From Hyphomicrobiales bacterium (GTDB lineage: Bacteria > Pseudomonadota > Alphaproteobacteria > Rhizobiales > Beijerinckiaceae): a DNA stretch of 55,403 bases. The stretch spans positions 33,356-88,758 of the forward strand of contig JAPLOW010000141.1 in assembly GCA_026400555.1 (NCBI GenBank), in the 5' to 3' direction. This document shows positions 1 to 8,558 of the stretch, in pieces (within the stretch, counting starts at the first letter, position 1; each line of letters begins with the position of its first letter). The position numbers and the translations under genes are program-made. Under the pieces are notes generated by a model. It searched no databases and was not told the DNA's origin. It was given only the letters and a program-made list of their open reading frames with translations.

Positions 1-198
1 TGGGGTGAAACCATTGCCGCAGTCATCGTCCGGCGGCACGGGGCGGATGTCTCGGAGGAGGAGATTGTCGCCTTTTGCAAGGATCAACTCGCGGCCTTCA
101 AGGTGCCGCGTCAGGTGATTTACGTCGATGCCCTGCCCAGAAACACGGCGGGCAAGATCCTCAAGCGCGAATTGCGCTCGCTGGTGGCAGGGAACTGA
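1..198 (+). CDS. acyl-CoA synthetase / AMP-dependent ligase, C-terminal end (partial)
   Basis: Frame 1 is open from the window edge to TGA at 196-198, giving the last 65 residues of an ANL-superfamily adenylating enzyme. The tail holds the family's A10 motif, PRNTAGKILKRELR, whose lysine (PxxxxGKxxK) is the catalytic lysine for adenylation. 'FKVPRQV' just before it is also typical of acyl-CoA synthetases. The family activates a carboxylic acid to acyl-AMP and then usually to the CoA thioester in the cytoplasm. It lies 6 bp upstream of the FAD oxidase gene on the same strand and so is probably part of the same operon. The substrate-determining N-terminal domain lies outside the window, so specificity cannot be called. 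Confidence 0.85.
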   Translation, partial: WGETIAAVIVRRHGADVSEEEIVAFCKDQLAAFKVPRQVIYVDALPRNTAGKILKRELRSLVAGN

Positions 199-204
199 GC
201 GGTC

Positions 205-1860
205 ATGATCGTCCAGCCATCCAGCCTGCGGGACCGAACGACATCAAGCAGGATGGTGGCTGCGGATGATGTCGAAGCGTCTCTCCGGCGCATGCTTGGG
301 GATGATGCCGTGCGGTCCGATGAGGCCGAACGCGACTATTACGCGCACGACATCGCGGGTCGTGGGACGATCCCACCGTCGATCATCGCGACCCCGCGCA
401 ACATTGCTGATGCCTGCGAAATCGTCAGGCTGACGGTTCAGGCTGGCCGTGCGATTGTGCCGCGGGGCGGCGGCATGTCGTATACTGGAGGCTATCAGGC
501 GGCAGAGGACGGCGCGGTCCTGCTCGACATGCGGGCGCTCGACCGGATCGATGAGATTGCCGAAAAGGATGGCTACGTCATCATCGAGGCCGGCTGCACC
601 TGGGCGGCGCTCTACGACGCGCTGGCCGAGCGCGGTTTGCGGACCCCCTTCTTTGGACCGCTGTCAGGCGTTGCGGCGACCGTCGGGGGGGCATTGTCGC
701 AGAACGCCGCGTTCTTTGGGTCCGGGCAGCATGGTGTATCTGCTGACAGCGTTCTCGGGCTTGAGATCATTCTGGCCAATGGCAGCCTGCTGCGGACAGG
801 TTCGTGGGCCGCGAAGGATCACGCGCCCTTCCAGCGCGCTTATGGACCTGATCTGACCGGCCTTTTCCTCGGCGATTGCGGCGCGTTCGGCGTGAAGGCC
901 CGTGTGGCCTTGAAAATCCAGCCGATCCCGCGCACCGAGTTCGCCTCGTTCGCATTCCCCGACGGCGCTGCTCTGGTGGGCGCGCAGGTTGCAATGGCCG
1001 GTCTACCGGGCCTCGCCGAGTGCTTCGGCTTCGATCCGGTCGCAAACGAGAACCTGATGCGAGGCGGCTTCAGCTTCCGCGAAAAGGCTGAGGCCCTGAG
1101 CGACATCGCCCAGGCGACCGGCGGGATCCGTGGCCTTCTGGCTGCGGCGGGAGTCGGTGCACGCCGCATGGCATTCCTCGACAAGATCGAACATAGCCTG
1201 CACGTCGTGGCCGATGGGCCGGACGGTGCAGCGGCAAGGGAGACGATCGAGAAGGCCCGGGCCATCGTCAAAGCCCATGGCGGCGGCGAAATTCCTGACT
1301 CCATTCCGCGCGCCACCCGCGCCAAGCCCTTTCGTCCGATCAAGGCCTTGCTCGGCCCGGATGGCGAGTTGTGGCTGCCGGTGCATGGCATCGTCCCGCT
1401 GTCCCAGGCGCATGCCGCGCTGGACAGTGTCCATGCGCTGCTCGCCAAAACCAGCGCGGATCGCGAGCGACTTGGCGTACGGGTCAGCATGCTGACGGCG
1501 CTTGTCGGCCACGCCTTCCTGATCGAGCCGCAATTCTTCTGGCGGGACGCGCTGGGACCGTTCCACCAGCGTCACGTCACGCCGGCCCAACGCGAGCGCT
1601 ACGGATCACAGGCCGCAAACACCGAGGCGCGCGCCTTCGTCCACGCACTGCGCGGACGCATGGCCGCAGCGCTGGACGGATCCGGCGGCGCGCATTTCCA
1701 GATCGGCCGATATTACGACTACCGGACAGGCCTTGCGCCGGCTGCCGACGAGGCCCTGCTCGGCGTCAAGGCCGTTTTCGATCCAACATTCCGCATGAAC
1801 CCAGGCGCGCTCGGTCTGGCCGGGCACAAGACTTCCAGCGATCTGCAAAGGAGACCATGA
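205..1860 (+). CDS. FAD-linked oxidase (GlcD / PCMH-type FAD-binding oxidoreductase)
   Basis: This 551-residue protein has a PCMH-type FAD-binding domain over roughly residues 60-240, including the pyrophosphate-binding segment PRGGGMSYTGGY, and a C-terminal oxidase domain ending in the conserved 'FDPTFRMNPG'. That layout fits the GlcD, D-lactate dehydrogenase and vanillyl-alcohol-oxidase group, which oxidise 2-hydroxy acids or alcohols with FAD. The substrate is unknown. The start is uncertain: ATG 205 or ATG 253 (residue 17), and the homology begins only after the second. Its stop overlaps the hyuA start as ATGA, so the two are translationally coupled. Context suggests an oxidation step in the hydantoin/lactam-type cluster. 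Confidence 0.82.
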   Translation: MIVQPSSLRDRTTSSRMVAADDVEASLRRMLGDDAVRSDEAERDYYAHDIAGRGTIPPSIIATPRNIADACEIVRLTVQAGRAIVPRGGGMSYTGGYQAAEDGAVLLDMRALDRIDEIAEKDGYVIIEAGCTWAALYDALAERGLRTPFFGPLSGVAATVGGALSQNAAFFGSGQHGVSADSVLGLEIILANGSLLRTGSWAAKDHAPFQRAYGPDLTGLFLGDCGAFGVKARVALKIQPIPRTEFASFAFPDGAALVGAQVAMAGLPGLAECFGFDPVANENLMRGGFSFREKAEALSDIAQATGGIRGLLAAAGVGARRMAFLDKIEHSLHVVADGPDGAAARETIEKARAIVKAHGGGEIPDSIPRATRAKPFRPIKALLGPDGELWLPVHGIVPLSQAHAALDSVHALLAKTSADRERLGVRVSMLTALVGHAFLIEPQFFWRDALGPFHQRHVTPAQRERYGSQAANTEARAFVHALRGRMAAALDGSGGAHFQIGRYYDYRTGLAPAADEALLGVKAVFDPTFRMNPGALGLAGHKTSSDLQRRP

Positions 1861-3935
1861 TGTCAGCTGCAACAGCAAAGCCATCCTACCGGCTCGGCGT
1901 CGACGTCGGAGGGACATTCACCGACCTGCTCCTGATCGATGAGGGCTCAGGGCAACTCTACAGCGCCAAGGTGCCGTCCACGCCGCAGGATTCGTCGCAG
2001 GGCGTGCTCAACGGCATTCGGAAAATTTGCGCTGACGCCAAGATCGATCCGCGCAGCATCGAACATGTGATGCATGGCACGACCGTTGCCACCAACACCG
2101 TGCTGACCTCGCGCGGCGCTAAGGTTGGCCTCGTCACCACGAAGGGCTACCGCCAGACCTTGCAGATCGCACGCTCCTTCGTGCCTGGCGGCCTCGGCGG
2201 CTGGGTGATCTGGAACAAGCGCCCGCCGCTTGCGCCGCTCGAACTCACCATCGAGGCGAACGAGCGGGTCGGGGCGGCCGGCGAGGTTCTGGACGCGCTC
2301 GACGAGGCCGATCTCAGGCTCAAGCTCACGAAGTTGCGCGACAAGGGCATCGAGGCGCTGACCGTTTCGCTCTTCAACGCCTATGCCAACGGCGTTCACG
2401 AAAAGCGCATCAAGGCCATCGCGGAAGAGATCATGCCCGGCATTCCGGTGTCGACCTCCAGCGAGGTCATCCCGGAGATGTATGAGTATGAACGCACCGA
2501 AACCACGGTGGTGAACTCCTATGTCCGTCCTGTGGTGGCCAAGTACATCGAAAACCTGCACACCGAGCTTGGGCGCTCGATGGGCAACGTCAAGCTGCAT
2601 GTGCTGAGGTCCGATGGCGGCCTCGCCTCGGTCGAGGGCGCGAAGTCGGCGCCGGTCAATCTCCTGATGAGCGGCCCGGCAGGCGGCGTGTCGGGAGCGC
2701 AATGGATTGCGCGGCAGGCGGGTTTCAAGAACCTTCTGACCTTCGACATGGGCGGCACGTCCACCGACGTCGCGCTTATCCAGAATGGCGTCGCCCAGAC
2801 CCGTCGTGAGACCCGGGTGGCTGACGTCACGGTCCGCGCCTCGTCCATCGACGTCCGCACCGTCGGCGCAGGCGGGGGCTCGATCGCCTATGTGCCGGAG
2901 CTGACCAAGGCCCTGCGCGTGGGGCCACAGAGCGCTGGTGCGGCGCCCGGGCCCGCAGCCTATGGCAAGGGGGGCACGGAGCCGACCGTCACCGACGCCA
3001 ACGTCGTGCTCGGCTACCTGCCATCGAGTTCGCGGCTTGGCGGCGACATGAAGCTCGACCTCGAAGAGGCGACGAAGGCCGTCCAGAAGGTCGCGACGGC
3101 TCTCGGCATGCCGCTGAAGACGGCGGCGGAAGGCATCATCAACATCGTCAACGAGAACATGTTCGGTGCGCTGCGGCTTGTGTCGATCGAACAGGGTTAT
3201 GATCCGCGTGACTTCGCGCTGGTCGCCTTCGGTGGGGCAGGGCCGCTTCATGCCAACGCCCTTGGCAAGCTTATGGGCTCATGGCCGGTCATTGTGCCGC
3301 CGGGACCCGGCGTCCTGTGCGCCTATGGCGACGCAACCACACGCCTGCGCGACGAGGCTTCCCGCACCATGGTGCGGCGCTTCGAGACCATGGACGATGC
3401 CGAAGTGCTCGGCGTCCTCGAAGGTCTGGCGGCCGAAGCCCGCAAGACGCTGGAAGCCGAGAACATCACGGCCGCAGACATGACGACGAGCCTCCAGATC
3501 GACGTGCGCTATCACGGACAGGGACTTGGCATTCCGATTTCGACCACGCTTGAGGAATTCAGGAAAACCGGTCTGAAGGGGCTCGGCAAGGCGTTTGATG
3601 ACACCCACACCCACCTCTTCACCTTCGCTCTGGACGCGCCCCATGAACTGGTGACGCTGCGTGCCGTTGTGCAGGGACCCGAGCCGGTGGTGCGTGCCGA
3701 AAGCCTGCCGAAGGGATCGTCTGATCCGTCGGCAGCCCGGGTCGAGACCACGACGGTCTTCGTCGATGGCGCCGACCACCAGGCCGGCGTCTATGACCGC
3801 ACCAAGTTGCTGGCCGGGAATGTCATCCCCGGGCCGGCGATCATCGCCCAGATGGACACAACAACGCTCATCCTTCCTGGACACGCGGGAACAGTCGACA
3901 ACACCGGCTGCATCCTCATCCGTCCATCGCTCTGA
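1857..3935 (+). CDS. hyuA: hydantoinase / oxoprolinase family protein, subunit A
   Basis: This 692-residue protein belongs to the HyuA (N-methylhydantoinase A, acetophenone carboxylase beta, OplAH N-half) family, ATP-dependent enzymes of the actin/Hsp70 fold that open cyclic amides together with HyuB. Visible motifs are DVGGTFTD at residues 16-23, a second phosphate-binding segment FDMGGTSTD near residue 300, and the family block GAGGGS followed by VGPQSAGAAPGPA. Tandem ATGs at 1857 and 1860 follow an AAAGGAGA Shine-Dalgarno and overlap the previous stop by 4 bp. hyuB follows after 17 bp. The family covers N-methylhydantoin, 5-oxoproline, caprolactam and acetophenone substrates, which cannot be told apart by eye. 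Confidence 0.9.
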   Translation: MMSAATAKPSYRLGVDVGGTFTDLLLIDEGSGQLYSAKVPSTPQDSSQGVLNGIRKICADAKIDPRSIEHVMHGTTVATNTVLTSRGAKVGLVTTKGYRQTLQIARSFVPGGLGGWVIWNKRPPLAPLELTIEANERVGAAGEVLDALDEADLRLKLTKLRDKGIEALTVSLFNAYANGVHEKRIKAIAEEIMPGIPVSTSSEVIPEMYEYERTETTVVNSYVRPVVAKYIENLHTELGRSMGNVKLHVLRSDGGLASVEGAKSAPVNLLMSGPAGGVSGAQWIARQAGFKNLLTFDMGGTSTDVALIQNGVAQTRRETRVADVTVRASSIDVRTVGAGGGSIAYVPELTKALRVGPQSAGAAPGPAAYGKGGTEPTVTDANVVLGYLPSSSRLGGDMKLDLEEATKAVQKVATALGMPLKTAAEGIINIVNENMFGALRLVSIEQGYDPRDFALVAFGGAGPLHANALGKLMGSWPVIVPPGPGVLCAYGDATTRLRDEASRTMVRRFETMDDAEVLGVLEGLAAEARKTLEAENITAADMTTSLQIDVRYHGQGLGIPISTTLEEFRKTGLKGLGKAFDDTHTHLFTFALDAPHELVTLRAVVQGPEPVVRAESLPKGSSDPSAARVETTTVFVDGADHQAGVYDRTKLLAGNVIPGPAIIAQMDTTTLILPGHAGTVDNTGCILIRPSL

Positions 3936-3952
3936 TCAGGAGACGAAACGCC

Positions 3953-5845
3953 ATGCCCGCCCGCATCATCCAGACCAACACCACCCCGTTCGCGAAGGTC
4001 GCCGTCGAACCGATCACCCTCGACATCATCGAGAACGCGCTGCGCAATGCCCGCGCGGAGATGGACGCTGTCCTGTTCCGCACAGCCATGTCTCCCGGCA
4101 TTCGGGAGCAGCATGACGCCTTCCCGATGATCGCCAACAACGACGGCAAGATGGTCGTCGGCCAATTTGGTTCCTTCCTGCATGGTTTCATGGACGGCTA
4201 TGACGGCACGATCGAGGAGGGCGACATCTTCCTCACCAACGATCCCTATTCCTGCGGCGGCGCGGTCAGCCACCTGAACGACTGGCTGACCATGATGCCG
4301 ATCTATCGCGATGGACGCCTCGTCGCCTGGGCGGCGATGTTCGGCCACATGACCGACACCGGAGGCAAGGTGCCCGGCTCGCTGCCGACGGATGCCGCGC
4401 AGATCTTCGAGGAGGGCATCCAGATCCCTCCGGTAAAGATCTTCCGCAAGGGCGAGCTCAACACCGAGGTACTGAACCTCCTGTTGCGCAATTGCCGCCT
4501 GCCGCACTGGAACCGATCCGACTTCAACGCCATCATCGCCGCCCTACGGCTTGCGGAGCGCCGCGTGCAGGAGATCAGCGAACGGTTCGGCGTGGAGACG
4601 TTCATTTCGGCGATGGGCGAGATGCTCGACCGCAACCGGATCGCAATGTCGGCGATCATCAAGATGTTCATTCCCGAGAAGAAGGCCTATTTCGAGGACT
4701 ACATCGACGATGACGGGATGGGCATGGGGCCGTATAAGATTGCCTGCTCGCTCTGGCGCGAAGGTGACAAGGCCATCTTCGATTTCGAGGGCACCGACCC
4801 GCAATCGATCGCCTCGGTCAATTTTCTCCTCAATGAGGAGATGTTCAAGATGTTTCTGGGCGCCTTCACGATCAATCTGTTCGACCCCCAGATCCTGTTC
4901 AATGACGGCTTTTACGACCTCGTGGACGTCCGCATCCCGGTTGGCACGATCCTCAAGCCGCAGCGGCCTGCCGCATTGTCCTGCCGGACCCATCTCCTGG
5001 GCCGCATCTTCGATCTGATGGGCGGACTCCTGGGGCAGGGCGCGCCCGATGCGCTCAATGCGGCAGGCTTCTCGGACAGCCCGCACCTGATGTACTCCGG
5101 CTTCAACAGCGCAGGCGAATGGTACCAGCTGTTCCAGATCGGCTTCGGCGGCATTCCGGGCCGCCCCGTCGGCGACGGACCGGACGGCCACTCGCTCTGG
5201 CCGGCCTTCACCAACGTGCCGAACGAGTATCTGGAAAGCTATTTCCCGATGCGCATCAGGGCCTATGAGACCATCGCCGATTCAGGCGGGGCCGGCCTGC
5301 ACCGGGGCGGCAACGGTGTCCACATTGCCTACGAGTTCCTCGAGCCGGGCGACATCTCGATTCATGACGACCGCTGGCTGACCCATCCGTGGGGCGTGAA
5401 CGGCGGCGCTCCTGGCATGCGCTCGACAAAGACGCTGCTCAGGGCTGACGGCACGACCATGAACGTTCCGTCCAAGTGCGACCGCGTGAAGGTAGAACCC
5501 GGCGACATCCTGCACTTCAACACCTGGGGCGGCGGCGGCTGGGGCGATCCGCTCAAGCGCGACGCGGCGCTCGTCGCCAAGGACGTCGAGCGCGGCCTCG
5601 TCACCAGCAAGGGCGCGCGCGCCTATGGCGTCGTGGCCGACGCGGACGGTGTGCTGGACGAGGCAGGCACCACCGCCTTGCGCGCCAGCATGGCGGCCAG
5701 CCGCGGCGAGCTTCCGCTCTTCAACCGTGGCGGAACCATCGAAGAGATCAAGGCCCGCGCCAAGGCCGAGACCGGCTTCGACCCGCCGCAGGCCCCGAAG
5801 TTCAAGGTCTTCCGCAAGAAGACGATGGCGATGGCGGCGGAGTGA
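3953..5845 (+). CDS. hyuB: hydantoinase / oxoprolinase family protein, subunit B
   Basis: This 630-residue HyuB-family protein is the partner subunit of HyuA. It starts MPARIIQT and enters the family domain at 'VAVEPITLDIIENALRNA'. Recognisable family segments include DIFLTNDPYSCGGAVSHLND, with metal-ligand candidates, GHMTDTGGKVPGS, the 'ADSGGAGLHRGGNGV' block and the C-terminal 'TWGGGGWGDP' glycine-rich motif. The length matches stand-alone HyuB rather than fused oxoprolinase. With HyuA it should hydrolyse, or carboxylate then hydrolyse, a cyclic amide using ATP in the cytoplasm. The 17-bp spacing to hyuA contains AGGAG, giving a good ribosome site. Confidence 0.9.
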   Translation: MPARIIQTNTTPFAKVAVEPITLDIIENALRNARAEMDAVLFRTAMSPGIREQHDAFPMIANNDGKMVVGQFGSFLHGFMDGYDGTIEEGDIFLTNDPYSCGGAVSHLNDWLTMMPIYRDGRLVAWAAMFGHMTDTGGKVPGSLPTDAAQIFEEGIQIPPVKIFRKGELNTEVLNLLLRNCRLPHWNRSDFNAIIAALRLAERRVQEISERFGVETFISAMGEMLDRNRIAMSAIIKMFIPEKKAYFEDYIDDDGMGMGPYKIACSLWREGDKAIFDFEGTDPQSIASVNFLLNEEMFKMFLGAFTINLFDPQILFNDGFYDLVDVRIPVGTILKPQRPAALSCRTHLLGRIFDLMGGLLGQGAPDALNAAGFSDSPHLMYSGFNSAGEWYQLFQIGFGGIPGRPVGDGPDGHSLWPAFTNVPNEYLESYFPMRIRAYETIADSGGAGLHRGGNGVHIAYEFLEPGDISIHDDRWLTHPWGVNGGAPGMRSTKTLLRADGTTMNVPSKCDRVKVEPGDILHFNTWGGGGWGDPLKRDAALVAKDVERGLVTSKGARAYGVVADADGVLDEAGTTALRASMAASRGELPLFNRGGTIEEIKARAKAETGFDPPQAPKFKVFRKKTMAMAAE

Positions 5846-5867
5846 CAGAGGCGCGGCTGTCACGGTC

Positions 5868-6908
5868 GTGAGGAATGGAAGCAAGGTCGTCCTGAAACGA
5901 CCTGTCCCGAGGCGGCCCGAGCCCGACGATTTCGAGATCGTCGAGGCGAGGATGCCGGACCCGGAGGACGGCCAGGTTCTGATCCGCCACTCCCACCTGT
6001 CGCTGGACCCTTACATGGGCTCGGCCATCAAGGGGCGGCACATGTCCGGCAAGGTTCTGCCCGGCGACGTGCTGCCGGGCGAGACCATCGGCCATGTCAT
6101 CGCCTCGCGCCATCCCGGTTTCGCAGAAGGCGACCGCGTGATCTCGCGCGGTGGCTGGCAGACGCATTCGCTTGCCGGAGCGCCGGCCGCCGGCGAAGCC
6201 GGCATGGCGGCTGCGCTGTCGTCGGGCGCGCATGTTCTCGACGTGGCGGATGGCGTGCCCGTTTCGGCCTATCTCGGCCTGCTGGGCATGCCGGGGCTGA
6301 CCGCCTATGCCGGGGTGGTCGAGATGCTGGCGCCAAGGCCCGGCGAAACGTTCCTCGTATCGGCCGCTTCCGGGGCCGTCGGCTCCGCGGCAGGACAGAT
6401 TGCCCGCAACATGGGCGCGCGTGTGGTCGGGATCGCCGGCACGCCCGAGAAATGCGCCCACGTGATCGATGTTTTCGGATTCGACGCCTGCGTGAACCGC
6501 AATCTCCCGAACTGGAAAGCGGATCTCCGGGCCGCATGCCCCGCCGGCGTGGACGCCTATTTCGACACGGCAGGCGGCGACATGCTGAGCGCGGCCCTCG
6601 GTTGCCTTGCCATGCGCGCCCGCATCCTGCTCTGCGGCATGATGGAGCAGTACAACAGCGATGAGGTGCTGGCCGGTCCGAATCTGGGTCCGGTGCTGGC
6701 GCGCCGCGCGCGGATCGAGGGGCTGGTCGTCTATGATCACTGGCACAGGATGGAGCGCTGGCGGGCCTTGGCAACGGACTGGCTGCTGACAGGGCGACTG
6801 GCCTTCAAGGAGCATTGCGTTGTTGGCCTGGAGCAGGCCCCGACGGCCTTTGCCAACCTGATGGCCGGCCGCACGTTCGGCAAGACTATCATTCTCATCA
6901 AGGACTGA
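5868..6908 (+). CDS. NADP-dependent MDR-family oxidoreductase (zinc-independent)
   Basis: The product (346 residues from GTG 5868) is a medium-chain dehydrogenase/reductase of the leukotriene-B4 dehydrogenase / YncB (CurA) group. It has the N-terminal 'LSLDPYMGSAIKG' segment and 'LGMPGLTAYAG', then the Rossmann nucleotide-binding segment 'VSAASGAVGSAAGQIA', typical of NADP-dependent zinc-free double-bond reductases. The frame is open upstream without an ATG in a sensible place, so GTG 5868 is chosen because homology starts at RNGSKVVLKRP. It lies 22 bp after hyuB on the same strand, probably in the same operon. It likely reduces an alpha,beta-unsaturated carbonyl; the substrate is unknown. 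Confidence 0.8.
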   Translation: MRNGSKVVLKRPVPRRPEPDDFEIVEARMPDPEDGQVLIRHSHLSLDPYMGSAIKGRHMSGKVLPGDVLPGETIGHVIASRHPGFAEGDRVISRGGWQTHSLAGAPAAGEAGMAAALSSGAHVLDVADGVPVSAYLGLLGMPGLTAYAGVVEMLAPRPGETFLVSAASGAVGSAAGQIARNMGARVVGIAGTPEKCAHVIDVFGFDACVNRNLPNWKADLRAACPAGVDAYFDTAGGDMLSAALGCLAMRARILLCGMMEQYNSDEVLAGPNLGPVLARRARIEGLVVYDHWHRMERWRALATDWLLTGRLAFKEHCVVGLEQAPTAFANLMAGRTFGKTIILIKD

Positions 6909-6967
6909 GGCAGGGCAGCGCCACCGTCTGGCGACGCCTGCCACGACACGGCGCATCCGTACGCTGA

Positions 6968-7027
6968 TTTGTCCAGACAAACGCTTGACAGCGCCGGCGT
7001 GCCGGTTAGCTTGAATATGTCCGGACA
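6968..7027 (+). promoter_or_regulatory. promoter region with two matching palindromic operators
   Basis: Seen: TTTGTC-CA-GACAAA at 6968-6981, and TGTCCGGACA, a perfect 10-bp palindrome, at 7018-7027 inside ATGTCCGGACAAC. Both carry the core TGTCCNGACA, with centres about 48 bp apart. A clear TTGACA (-35) lies at 6985-6990, just after the first palindrome. A weak -10 (TAGCTT at 7007, or TTGAAT at 7011) lies just before the second. Inference: a dimeric repressor, with a half-site style like GntR/FCD regulators, binds both sites and brackets a sigma-70 promoter for the mmgE-transporter operon. No cognate regulator gene is in the window. The rest of the 216-bp gap (6909-7124) shows nothing further. 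Confidence 0.55.
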
Positions 7028-7124
7028 ACTTTGAGGTTCCGGCTGCGCTTTTCGAAGGAGTGCCAAGCGTGGTGGCTGCAGCAACTCTGCCTCGTGCAGG
7101 CGACCGGCGCAGGGTGATGCTGCC

Positions 7125-8498
7125 ATGACCGGAGCGCCGCTTGCCTCCATCCGGTTCGCGCAGCATGCGCTCTCGACGCGCTTCGAGGATCTGACCGCCG
7201 ACGCAATCGGCCAGGCCAAAGTTTTCATTCTTGATACAATCGGTGTCGGCATCGCGGGTTCGACGGCCAGTGGCGCCCGCGAGATTGGGGCCGCGGCGGC
7301 AGGTTGGGGCGCTGGCGACGAAGCCACTCTCTGGGGACGTTCGGAGCGTGCGCCGGCAACAACGGCCGCCATGATCAACGGCTTCCAGATCCATTGTCAG
7401 GAATATGACTGCGTGCATGAGCGTGCGGTGCTGCACCCGCTGGCGACGTTGCTGCCGGGCCTGCTGGCCTATTGTGACCGCGTGGGTGGTGTCTCCGGGC
7501 GCGATCTCATCACCGCGGCCGCCGTGGGCGTCGATGTGTCCGCAGGCCTGGGGATCGCATCGCGTTCCGCCATGCGCTTCTTCCGGCCAGCCACAGCAGG
7601 CGGCTTCGGAACCGTGGCTGGCGTTGGCCGCCTGATGCAGCTTGACGAGACGGCGATGTGTTCCGCCTTCGGCCTGCAATATGCCCAAAGCAGCGGCACG
7701 CTGCAGCCCCATGTCGAGGGCAGCGTCGCCCTGCCTCTGCAGGTTGGCCTGAACAGCCGCGCGGCAGTGCAGGCCTGCGATCTCGCGCGGGCCGGCATCA
7801 TTGGGCCCAGCGACGTGTTCGAGGGACTGTACGGCTATCTGCGTCTGTTCGAGGGTGAATGGGACCTTGCGCCAGTGTTCGCCGGCTTTGGCAGGGACTG
7901 GCGGATCGCCGAACTCAGCCACAAGCCCTATCCCGCCGGCCGTGCCACCCATGCCGGGATCGAAGCCATCCTTCGGCTGCGGGCCGAACGGCCCTTCACG
8001 CTGGACGAACTCGACAGCGTGACAATCGTCGGGCCGCCGGTGACCGCCCGGCTCTGTTCGAGGCCGGACATGCCGGAGCCGACGCAGAACTACGCCCAGC
8101 TCTGCATGTCCTACATCGCTGCGAAGGTTCTGCTGCGCGGGAAGATCGATCTGGCGCACTATCGGGGTGCGGAGCGCACCGATGCCCAGACGCATGAGAT
8201 CGCGGCCAAGGTGCGCATGCTCTCCGACGGAGGCAGCGACCCGAACGCGCTTGTCCCTGTCACCACCACGATCCGGCTGAAGAACGGAGAGGAACTGAGC
8301 TGGAAATGCGAGCAGATGCTCGCCAGCCCGGCGAGGCGGCTGACGCGGGAGCAGCATCTGACAAAGTTCCGCCGTTGCTGGGAGTTTGCGGCGGCGCCGC
8401 TCTCCGATGCGGCGCGCGACCAGTTGATCAGGATGATCGACGATCTCGAGACGGTCCGCGACATCCGCGAGGTCACGCGGCTGTTGGCGCCAGTTTGA
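7125..8498 (+). CDS. MmgE/PrpD family protein
   Basis: This 457-residue protein of the MmgE/PrpD family is full-length for the family. Members include 2-methylcitrate dehydratase, cis-aconitate decarboxylase and many uncharacterised lyases in catabolic operons. The helical N-domain carries 'ILDTIGVGIAGS' and 'NGFQIHCQEYDCVHE', then 'ATAGGFGTVAGVGRLMQLDE'-type segments and 'SHKPYPAGRATHAGIEA' (the conserved K-P-Y/F-P segment), followed by the C-terminal lid domain. It is the first gene after the paired-operator promoter and is followed by a transporter, so it probably acts on the imported compound or a ring-opening product. The reaction (dehydration, decarboxylation or isomerisation) is not predictable here. 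Confidence 0.85.
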   Translation: MTGAPLASIRFAQHALSTRFEDLTADAIGQAKVFILDTIGVGIAGSTASGAREIGAAAAGWGAGDEATLWGRSERAPATTAAMINGFQIHCQEYDCVHERAVLHPLATLLPGLLAYCDRVGGVSGRDLITAAAVGVDVSAGLGIASRSAMRFFRPATAGGFGTVAGVGRLMQLDETAMCSAFGLQYAQSSGTLQPHVEGSVALPLQVGLNSRAAVQACDLARAGIIGPSDVFEGLYGYLRLFEGEWDLAPVFAGFGRDWRIAELSHKPYPAGRATHAGIEAILRLRAERPFTLDELDSVTIVGPPVTARLCSRPDMPEPTQNYAQLCMSYIAAKVLLRGKIDLAHYRGAERTDAQTHEIAAKVRMLSDGGSDPNALVPVTTTIRLKNGEELSWKCEQMLASPARRLTREQHLTKFRRCWEFAAAPLSDAARDQLIRMIDDLETVRDIREVTRLLAPV

Positions 8499-8558
8499 GG
8501 CGTCGAGCGTCGGGAGACACACGGAATGGCGTGACGATCGGACCATCATGAAAAGGAT

